Below, one piece after another: positions 56,389-64,000 of a stretch of DNA of 64,000 nt. The stretch is from positions 1,240,001 through 1,304,000 of the forward strand of contig CM082590.2 in assembly GCA_040954595.2 (NCBI GenBank). Reading direction: 5' to 3'. Both the position numbers and the translations under genes were made by a program. Numbering within the stretch: position 1 is the stretch's first letter; each line of letters starts with the position of its first letter. Under the pieces are notes generated by a model, which saw only the letters and a program-made list of their open reading frames with translations, was not told where the DNA came from and made no database searches. Origin of the DNA: Balanoglossus misakiensis. Taxonomy: Eukaryota > Hemichordata.

Positions 56389-57530
56389 GGGCTGGAGGTG
56401 GTGGTCAGTCTCCTTCAGCAAGAAACCAGCTGACCGAACCTGTTGTGTCTGTTGCATCACTGGCGGGACCACTACCGAATGGAATTGAGATTGAAGGATT
56501 TATTGGAGGAAAGAAATGTACGTGGTTGATAGACACTGGTGCCCAGATAAGTGTTGTTGTTGATACATTGATTGAAGGAGCCCAAGGAACTCTTTTACCC
56601 CCACTTTATAACCCCCAAGGAGCGAATGGGAGCAGCCTTGGAACTGTATGTGATATTGTGACAGACTGCCACGTCGGTAAACATAAAGTCATCCAGCACC
56701 GATTTACTGTAGTCAAACATTCAACATACCCAGCCATCATTGGCATGGATATTTTCCCTTCATTGCCAATCCATTTGTCAATTGGGACTGATGTTTACTA
56801 CGATTCAAGTTCGCTGTCACATGGCGAGAAATCACAAAGACTGGACAGATCAAGGCATAATGAATGTAAAACGAACATGCGTCCACAACAGCCAACAATC
56901 TGTCGCATCCAAGCCAAAGAGCCAATCACTGTTTTGCCGCGGCGTATGTGTGTGATTGAAGGCACAGTGGAGTATAACTTGAGTCCAGGGACAGTTGGTA
57001 TTGTTGAATCAGCAGGATCCGAAGGAAGTGAACGTATGGGCATTGGTTGTGGACGTGTGTTAGATGTAATACGTACCGGAAGCAAAGTCCTAATGCACAT
57101 GACCAACCCATCCAATACTACTTGTGAAATTGCTGCAGGATCCACTATTGGTACATTTTCCACAAACATTTGCGATACACCAGCAGTTCAGGCTGTGACT
57201 TCAAAGACTACAAAAGCACAGAGAGCAGCAAAAGTGGATAAAATGGCACGTTCTTTTGCTAGCGAGGCTGACATTACAGGGAGTGAAACACACCGATTGT
57301 ATAAACTGATTCAATCAAATAGTGATGTGTTTTCAGTCGAAGGAGAACTGGGGTTGACCGATAAGATAGAACATGAAATTCCTACAGGCCAGGCAGCTCC
57401 TACTGCTCAACCGCCACGACGTGTGCCCTTCAACAAACTGCATGAGGTGGAGAACTTCATACAGGATGGTCTGAAGGCAAATTTGATCAGACCGAGCCAT
57501 AGCCTATGGTCGAGCCTTTGGTACTTGTGA
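56343..57530 (+). CDS. pol: Pol part 1: aspartic protease and start of RT
   Basis: The retroviral-type aspartic protease motif is WLIDTGAQISVV, with a second conserved region IIGMDIFPSLPIHL. A linker and the entry of the RT domain follow (PRRVPFNKLHEVENFI). The frame lies -1 relative to gag. It stops at 57530, just where the RT strand motif should continue. RT goes on in another frame from 57506, so a small indel lies at about 57506-57525. Confidence 0.82.
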   Translation: MYSTSTSANTSGKLLRAGGGGQSPSARNQLTEPVVSVASLAGPLPNGIEIEGFIGGKKCTWLIDTGAQISVVVDTLIEGAQGTLLPPLYNPQGANGSSLGTVCDIVTDCHVGKHKVIQHRFTVVKHSTYPAIIGMDIFPSLPIHLSIGTDVYYDSSSLSHGEKSQRLDRSRHNECKTNMRPQQPTICRIQAKEPITVLPRRMCVIEGTVEYNLSPGTVGIVESAGSEGSERMGIGCGRVLDVIRTGSKVLMHMTNPSNTTCEIAAGSTIGTFSTNICDTPAVQAVTSKTTKAQRAAKVDKMARSFASEADITGSETHRLYKLIQSNSDVFSVEGELGLTDKIEHEIPTGQAAPTAQPPRRVPFNKLHEVENFIQDGLKANLIRPSHSLWSSLWYL

Positions 57531-58669
57531 AGAAGCAGAATGGCTCAACACGCTTCTGTGTTGATTTTCGACAGTTAAATGAAGTAACTGTTGGCGATTC
57601 ATTTCCGATTCCACGAATTGATGACAGTCTAGCAGCACTTGGCGGGGCAAAGATATTCACCACACTTGATTTAGCGAAGGGGTATTGGCAGTTACCTGTG
57701 AAGGAATCGGACCGCCACAAAACAGCATTTGCCTGTCACAGAGGCTTGTTTGAGTTCAACACCATGCCCTTTGGGCTCAAGGGAGCCCGTGCAACTTTTC
57801 AGAGACTTATGACATCAGTTTTTAGCGAACTGAACTGGGAGATACTGTTAATCTACCTTGATGATGTCATTGTATTTTCGAGCAGTTTTGATGAGCACCT
57901 GGAGCACCTGTGTATAGTGTTTGGAAAGCTGCGTGAAGCTTGCTTGAAATTGAATGTGGAGAAGTGTGTTTTTGCTCGGAAGCATGTGAAGTACCTAGGC
58001 TATATTGTGGGCGAAGAGGGCATACAACCGGACCCAGACAAAGTATCTGCGATTTCAAATTACCCAAGACCACAGTCTGTTGCTGAGTTGCGTCGCTTCT
58101 TAGGTATGGCGTCGTATTATCGACGTTTCATCAACAAATTTGCAGACATAGCTCATCCCCTACATGAACTCACCCAGAAAAATGTAGGTTATAACTGGAC
58201 CAATGCTTGTCAGAATGCATTTGATCAACTGAGAGAAAAGCTGATGTCATACCCTGTGTTGGTATATCCATGTTTCACAGAAGACTTTGTCGTTGAGACT
58301 GATGCCAGTGATATCGGTTTGTGTGCACTCCTTTGCCAAAGTGGCCATGTCATAGAATATGCGTCTAGAGCGTTGAACAAGGCAGAAAAGAACTACTCAG
58401 CAACAGAGAAAGAATGCCTTGGAGTTGTATGGGCCCTGGAGAAATTTGGCATGTACTTGGAAGGGAGACCTTTAACTGTGATAACGGATCACAAACCCCT
58501 GACGTACCTACGGCAACTGAAGCAACCTAAAGGAAAGCTAGCACGTTGGCGGGTAACACTAGACAACTACGACTTCACAATTTCACACAGGCCAGGGAAT
58601 TTGATGACTGTGGCTGATGCATTGTCAAGAGCACCACATGTTCATGCAGTTACCTTGACTGGCATTTGA
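57506..58669 (+). CDS. pol: Pol part 2: reverse transcriptase and RNase H
   Basis: RT motifs in order: RFCVDFRQLNEV, TTLDLAKGYWQLPV, FNTMPFGLKGARATFQ, and the catalytic YLDD box in LIYLDDVIVFSS. Then come the thumb/connection FLGMASYYRRFI and an RNase H domain with VVETDASDIGLCALL, SRALNKAEKNYSATEKE and TDHKPLTYL, ending in the ADALSRAPH motif. The frame ends at 58669 and integrase continues in the -1 frame with a 4-base overlap. Confidence 0.88.
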   Translation: MVEPLVLVKKQNGSTRFCVDFRQLNEVTVGDSFPIPRIDDSLAALGGAKIFTTLDLAKGYWQLPVKESDRHKTAFACHRGLFEFNTMPFGLKGARATFQRLMTSVFSELNWEILLIYLDDVIVFSSSFDEHLEHLCIVFGKLREACLKLNVEKCVFARKHVKYLGYIVGEEGIQPDPDKVSAISNYPRPQSVAELRRFLGMASYYRRFINKFADIAHPLHELTQKNVGYNWTNACQNAFDQLREKLMSYPVLVYPCFTEDFVVETDASDIGLCALLCQSGHVIEYASRALNKAEKNYSATEKECLGVVWALEKFGMYLEGRPLTVITDHKPLTYLRQLKQPKGKLARWRVTLDNYDFTISHRPGNLMTVADALSRAPHVHAVTLTGI

Positions 58670-60102
58670 CAATAGACGAACGAGTCAGACTACAGCAAAA
58701 TGATCAACATGTTGGCATAATGCGTCGTTGGGTAAAGGATGGCACAAAACCCAGAAACATTCCAAACCATGTCAACAGTTTCCTTGTCAAAGATGGGAAG
58801 ATGTTGGACTTCCGTGACGATTTATTGGTTCTCAAGACAAAGAAGGGGGACATGCCAGTAGAACAAGTTGTTATTCCACAGACAGAAGCAGAGCGTGTAC
58901 TCACAGCACTTCATGACGAACTTGGACACTTTGGACCAGCTAAAACAAAATCAGCCGTCGGTTCCAGGTATTTCTGGTTTCACTGGAAAAGAGATGCCAA
59001 TTTGTGGTGTCGCTCATGTCGATCATGCTTACAGCGCAAAACTCTAACTATACCTGACCACCCACCTGAAGGTGATTTACCAATTCCTGATCGACCCCTT
59101 CAGTGGTGGCACATGGATTTTGCAGGACCTTTACCTAAGACACCACGTGGAAACAGGTACATCTTTTCGCTAACAGACCCAATCAGTAAATGGGTAGAAG
59201 CATTCACAGTGCCTGATGAGACAGCCAAAACAACAGCGGCCATAATATATGATGAGATTGTTTGTCGACCGTACAATCCACGCGGCAATGGCCAAGTTGA
59301 ACGGATGAACAAGACGACTGCAGAACGTCTGTCTATGATGATCGAAGCGGCTGATCAGACAGACTGGGATGACAAACTCCCAACTGCGCTGTCTGCTATC
59401 AGAACAGTTGAGAGTAGTGTTACACAGGAAACGCCATACTACATGCTGTTTGGATATGAAGCTCGCAACAAGGCAGATTTCTTATCCCCAGCGACATCTG
59501 CGCATAGAGGGAGGAGAGGTGTGGAAGATTACTCGAAACGGTTGGACAATCTTAAGAGGATTCATGAAACGGGGAGGAGAAGAATACTGGCCGAACATGA
59601 GACTCGACACAAGCGCCAGGAACCACTAGTACATTTCAGGCCATTTTCGGTGGGGGAGAAAGTGTGGATATTCAATCTGAAGAGAAGAAAGGGACTCTCT
59701 AAGAAACTAGTTGGAGAACGTTGGCAAGGACCCTATATTGTCAACAGTCGTACTGGACAAACAACCTACCAATTACGACCAATCGGTGTTCACGGAAAAT
59801 TCAAAATAGTGAACCATAGGCGTTTGAAAAGACACCAGGAAAGGCCGCCTCACCTCTCCCAGTGTTATAGCAGTTCCGAGACAAGTGAAACTGAGAATTC
59901 AGAGGAGGAGCCAGAAACACCCGTATGTTTGCCGTACTCAGAGTCTGATAGTGAAGTCGATCGTCTGGACGGTGCAAATATACACTCTGATGATGGACAT
60001 CCACTGGAGCAGTTGGGAGATGCAGAAGTACAAAGACCACAACGGATGCGTCGTACACCCCAGTGGCACCAGGATTATTGTATGAGCGAAGACAGTGACT
60101 GA
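58666..60102 (+). pseudogene. pol: Pol part 3: integrase with internal deletion
   Basis: HHCC zinc domain (HDELGHFGPAKTK, then CRSCRSC). The catalytic core begins with WWHMDFAGPLPKTP (first Asp), but after IIYDEIVCRP the sequence jumps to NPRGNGQVERMNKT (the Glu). The segment of about 30 residues that should carry the second catalytic Asp is missing without a frame change. The C-terminal GPY/F-type module (GERWQGPYIVNSRTGQ, NHRRLKRH) and an acidic tail follow. The core cannot be catalytic. Confidence 0.82.
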
Positions 60103-60228
60103 ATTGTTGTTGGACCATGTTGTGCATGATACTTTTTCAAATGACAATTGTTACAACTGATAAACTTTTAGTGATTAGCACAAACATTCAATTGCATGCT
60201 GTTTCAATGTTTTGAATTGCCATAGTTT

Positions 60229-60240
60229 AGGACGGAGGAG
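60229..60240 (+). promoter_or_regulatory. Polypurine tract
   Basis: AGGACGGAGGAG immediately before the 3' LTR TG, as expected for the plus-strand primer site. It is broken by one C. Confidence 0.6.
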
Positions 60241-60457
60241 TGATAAGGGTACGATTATAAACATTGGACTTGTTGAAAGGACGTGACCCCTGACCTCGCG
60301 TGTTCAGGCACCCTCTTGAGTCGGGCGGAATTATTGCTTTTGTGTGTGGTGTTTTAGGTGTGCACATGTTGACGTTAAGAGTTCCCGTTTTCCAGAATAT
60401 ACTGACTGAAACGATACAGTTGGCTGGTGTGTACTTTCTTATAATTTCCCCCCCTTA
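60241..60457 (+). repeat. 3' LTR (right edge disrupted)
   Basis: Starts TGATAAGGGTACG. It loses similarity to the 5' LTR at the C run followed by TTAA, where the MITE begins. The last 3-5 bases of the LTR cannot be recognised beyond the MITE. Confidence 0.8.
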
Positions 60458-60809
60458 AAGGGACAAAGTCTCTTTCTCGCTGCCCTTTTTCCATTAATTA
60501 TGTTTGTAACAAGACATCGTTTATTTTATTCTACATGTGGATATATAGTGAATCAACGTTTGACCATGCACAACTTCCATCCAACTTGTAGACACGAGAG
60601 TGAAAAACTCGCCAAAATGAATAATCGTTCTTTACCATTTATTCATTTTGGCGAGATTTTTACTCTCATATCCTACAAACGGGATGGAAGTTGTGTGTGG
60701 TTGAATGTTGATTCACTATATATCCACATGTAGAATGACATAAATGGTGTCTTGTATCAAACATAATTAATGGGAAAAGGGCCGCAAGAGAGTGACTTTG
60801 TCCCTTTAA
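60455..60809. mobile_element. Foldback MITE 1 (TTAA target)
   Basis: Almost the whole 355 bp is an imperfect palindrome. The left end is TTAAAGGGACAAAGTC and the right end GACTTTGTCCCTTTAA. Inner arms share TAATTATGTTTG / CAAACATAATTA, TGTGGATATATAGTGAATCA and TTGGCGAG-type words. There is no coding capacity. TTAA target with AGGG-type ends suggests a Kolobok- or piggyBac-mobilised MITE. Confidence 0.75.
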
Positions 60810-61705
60810 TGATATCAAATATTGTATGAAAATCAAAACTTATTTATAACAAAATGGCAAAAAAATCAAGAAATATCAGTATACCAAAAATTCCTGCAAT
60901 TTTAAAAAATGCAATGCAAAATAAAAATGTAATGTCTCAGTGTAGTGCATTTACTTCCATGAGTTCTAGTGGACGAGATTATGCTTTGTCAATGAAGTTT
61001 CGTGATTGGAAATGCAACATTTTTTGCATTTTCCCACGATGCCGGCCATATTCCTTTGTGGCAAAGCTTTATTATTTATCTGGTTAAAACTTACATATGC
61101 ACTCATTCTTAGGGTTTATTATACATAATAATCCCAAAAGTTGCAGCTCAAGTGCCTTTAATCTAATGATATTTAATAAGTGCCCCCCTATGCAATTTTC
61201 CAATAGTTTCTTCGCAGACAATTTAACTTTGCTACACCTTACATTTCATGTTTCAAGTTTTTACGATTTGTCACCTATTTTTAAATGATTTCATGATGGA
61301 AAACATCTTCAGGTCAATGTCTGTGTGTTCTTATGCTACTTCTGACTCATCAAGATCAAGGCGACTCATAGTGACGTGGTTAAGATTTGATTTGCCGTTA
61401 CCCTTTAATGAATAAGTTTTGAAAAGAATAGAAACTCATTGTGATTACAACTGACAGTATGGGTGTTGTGTACTGATTATTAGCTTATATTTGCACATTT
61501 AATAATTTTTGCTTAATATGAATATTGACTGTACAGTAAAATTAATCAAAGATAAATTGGTAATAATAGACCAGCTTAGATAACTAGTGATCTATGTATT
61601 GACAAAAGTCAGAATTATGTGAAGTCAATCAAGAGAGCTATACACACATAAATGATTTCATAGGAATCTCTCAAGTTTTCAGGAAGCTATCAAGAAACAA
61701 TTAGC
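60810..61705. other. Unique AT-rich interval, no gene seen
   Basis: Frames of 63-77 codons occur but have no protein-like composition or splice context. No further element is recognised. Confidence 0.5.
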
Positions 61706-62019
61706 TTAAAGGGGAAATCCGTCGTAGTTGATTTCTACATAATTTGGTAGCTTTGATGTCACTCTTTCAGAAAAAAACATATTCGCCATGTATAGGACGC
61801 GCGATTTTTTACAAAATCTAGGGAAAGTTGGCAGAATTTCCAATATGGCGTTTACTGTAATTTGAATCATGGGAAAAAAAGCGCCAGGACCAACTTCCGC
61901 CCACCATGGTGTTGGTGAAATCGCGCGACCTATACATGGCGAATATGTTTTTTTCTGAAAGAGTGACATCAAAGCTACCAAATTATGTAGAAATCAGCTA
62001 CGACGGATTTCCCCTTTAA
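61706..62019. mobile_element. Foldback MITE 2 (TTAA target)
   Basis: Termini TTAAAGGGGAAATCCGTCGT and ACGACGGATTTCCCCTTTAA, with arms of about 100 bp that include CATATTCGCCATGTATAGG. It is flanked by TTAA. A partial copy is at 63046-63186. Confidence 0.78.
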
Positions 62020-62436
62020 GGATGTACGTTCAGTAAAATTGAAAGTATTGTCATTTTTTTTAATTGTGGATTTTTGGATTCTCCTTTGTATGTATAATGA
62101 AAATCCGTAATAAAATATAGGGGTCACTGCGCTTGTTTTAGAAATACAGAGCCATGAATTTAGTCGATAATAGAAGAAAACTGCTGACTCAGCATTTTTC
62201 ACCAATGGTTTGTCTATGGGCAAAATTTTTGACGCAATTTATCTCAAAATAGAGCGCGGTGACCCCTATATTTTATTTAACCAATGAATTTATATTTGCT
62301 GGACTGAGCTATGTGTAAAATTTCGTGAAAATGACAATAGTAGAAGTTTGTTTTCTAGCAATTTTCAATGTAATCCTATGGGAAAAAGACCGGGCGCGCA
62401 CTGTTTCCGGTTTATGTTCTGCGCGTACATCCTTAA
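62016..62436. mobile_element. TIR element 3, sharing its TTAA with MITE 2
   Basis: Begins TTAAGGATGTACG and ends CGTACATCCTTAA. Its left TTAA (62016-62019) is also the right TTAA of MITE 2. The interior contains a repeated phrase (GGGGTCAC.GCGCT / GCGCGGTGACCCC, with TATAAAATA-type flanks) as a second inner inverted pair. No gene. Confidence 0.65.
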
Positions 62437-63045
62437 CAAAATTAAGACTTTTTGATAAAAGTTAGAGGATAACTGTTTTGTTAACTTAAACGATTTACAT
62501 ATGCCCGTGTATGGCTAAAAGAACACATTTATGCTTTTGAATGAATGTGAGATGGCTAACAAGTGAAAATCTGTGATATGCCAGATCTGCAATGCAGCTG
62601 TGGCTAAATTGGCATAGGGGACCATATAACTTTGAAATAGAATCCTGAATGTATTTAACTTCCAATATTAAATTTGACACACATGTTTTGCTATGCCAAT
62701 CCAAATTGGCATAAGTTAGTATGAAAATTGTGAAATGGTATAATTACTGTGGTTCAGGTTACATTAAATATTTGCTTTGTGCAAGCAAGAGTTGACAAGG
62801 TTTTGGTAAATTCTTTGAGCCATTATTTTCTGTCAATAAGAATTCACAAATTTTAATGTGATCAGCAAGTGCCATCAGACGGTTTGAGTGAAAATAGTTT
62901 GTTTCTGTGGTCCTAAACTAAGCTACCCACAATCTGCAGCTGGTCAGTGCCAGATCTGATTCCGTGTATTCCATTAATACGTAACAATTGTTGTGATTGG
63001 TCAGCTCATTTTTGAGCTTCTAATGAAACCGATGCACATAAAATA
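62437..63045. other. Interval between MITEs, no gene seen
   Basis: AT-rich, with a short inverted phrase (TTTGGCATAG near 62607 and 62690). Nothing coding. Confidence 0.5.
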
Positions 63046-63186
63046 ACAGTAAACGCCATATTGGGAATTCTGCCAACTTTTCCTCGATGTTATAAAAATG
63101 GCAAATATGTTTTTTTTTCTGATAGAGTGATCTCAAAGCTACCAAATTATGTAGAAATCAGCTGGACCGGACTTCATCTTTAAACT
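63046..63186. mobile_element. Partial copy of MITE 2
   Basis: Shares ACAGTAAACGCCATATTG, TTCTGCCAACTTT, AAATATGTTTTTTT and CAAAGCTACCAAATTATGTA with one arm of MITE 2 and ends ...CATCTTTAAA. The other arm is missing, so it is a half-element or deletion derivative. Confidence 0.65.
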
Positions 63187-64000
63187 ACAAACAGTATGAT
63201 GTTGCTCTTTAAAACATCAAGCCATTTACTAATTCAGTTTCATTCCTACTATCCTAGCACAAAGACCAGGTTGAGGCACTTTCTTTTTGTGTGCATTATA
63301 AAAGTTCAGTTAATCTATAATCAGCCTTAGCAAAATCTTAGAAAATATTTATGTTGAGCAATGAGTACAAATAGTGTACTAGGTCTACATTTCATAAATT
63401 AAATAATAGCTATTTATACAGTAGAAATGGAACTCACATGACACATGTATTATTTGGCTTTATCAAAAGCTGATCATCTTTGACCAAAACAAACTAACAT
63501 CCCATCAAAAACTTATAAGTTATCGGTGAAATGCAAAGTTGGAAATATCAGTTATAGATGGTGCTTGATAAAAACAATCATTGAGTGATCAATACTATAA
63601 GAAACATAAAACACTTGGCTGTGGTGTGCATATTATACATGACTCTAAAGTTATCATCATCAACATTTGAAGGCTTACCTGGTTAGCCAAATAGTCTTCT
63701 GGAGGCAATATGGAGACCCAAGACCAATAGCTCTTCATACACAAAGACAACCTTCTTATGCCAAAATTTTTGAGCAAATGACTTCTAGCTTGGTGTAGTT
63801 TCACTATATATACCCCAGTACATGTGTGAAGACAACTTTCTAATGTAGCAAACTTAAAGTATATCATTTGTATCAATTTAAAAACAAAGAGGAAGCTGAA
63901 GTATCAAAATTGCACACCCCATCTGAAAATGTAGGACCCCTGAAGTCCAACTTTACTCCATGGAAAGGGACACAGATTCATGTCAATGCTTCCTTCAGGT
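63187..64000. other. Right flank, no supported gene
   Basis: The only frame of note is 63876-63595 on the minus strand (93 codons). It includes LPPEDYLANQ just before a possible donor CAG/GTAAGCC at about 63678. There is not enough to call an exon. Confidence 0.4.

Larger units (their letters stand above)
55173..60457 (+). mobile_element. Ty3/gypsy LTR retrotransposon
   Basis: About 5.3 kb: 5' LTR, primer binding site, gag, protease, RT-RNase H, integrase, polypurine tract and 3' LTR, in Ty3/gypsy order with integrase last. No envelope-like gene. Two frame breaks in pol and an internal integrase deletion show it is inactive. No target duplication can be read because the right edge is occupied by a MITE. 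Confidence 0.9.

Noticed and set aside
55173-60457. Gypsy element as an endogenous virus with envelope
   Set aside because: No envelope-like frame exists between integrase and the polypurine tract; it is an ordinary LTR retrotransposon.
1-64000. tRNA, rRNA or snRNA genes
   Set aside because: I looked for tRNA A/B boxes and conserved rRNA words on both strands by eye and found none convincing; a covariance-model scan was not possible.

Overview
This is animal nuclear DNA, most likely from a marine invertebrate. I lean towards a deuterostome such as a hemichordate or amphioxus, but the sequence does not settle it. The evidence is spliceosomal introns with canonical GT..AG borders, a LINE with ORF1 plus endonuclease and reverse transcriptase, a Ty3/gypsy LTR element, several foldback MITEs, and no prokaryotic gene organisation. 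Almost everything here is duplicated or mobile sequence. I see no clearly intact single-copy host gene.

Region 1 (1-33.6 kb) is a direct array of about 6.4-kb units starting at 1, 9524, 15950, 22346 and 29143. Units 2 and 3 are nearly pure. Unit 1 carries a 2.0-kb insertion, plus about 1.1 kb that units 2 and 3 have lost. Unit 4 carries a different 2.0-kb insertion. Unit 5 is rearranged and ends in a 0.56-kb-arm inverted repeat (32143-33637). Units 1-4 each hold, on the minus strand, a four-exon gene (gene A, about 350 codons, all introns phase 0) with an N-terminal Cys-rich domain. All copies but unit 4 also hold exons of a second, older gene fragment (gene B). Every gene A copy has its own lesion.

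Region 2 (34.3-54.0 kb) is one large minus-strand gene relic. Its 5' end (53981-52878) is a spliced PHD finger of the histone-H3K4me3-reader type. It continues into an acidic Ser/Pro-rich segment made of a 35-codon (105-bp) minisatellite, now about 88 copies in three blocks. Then come a conserved tail, a decayed transposase-like core, and four 3' exons that encode a papain-like (USP/Ulp-type) cysteine peptidase domain. The block 'repeat array + tail' was duplicated twice. A LINE (about 47455-51745) later landed on the junction of one duplicate.

Region 3 (55.2-60.5 kb) is a plus-strand Ty3/gypsy element with both LTRs, gag, protease, RT-RNase H and an integrase that has lost the second catalytic Asp. 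Region 4 (60.45-63.2 kb) is a run of TTAA-flanked foldback MITEs. The first abuts the 3' LTR, and the next two share a single TTAA. The rest, to 64000, shows no gene I can support.

The most unusual object is the PHD / expanding acidic repeat / transposase / cysteine-peptidase relic of region 2. Its 105-bp repeat is open in two frames, and its nonsense variants have been copied through the array.
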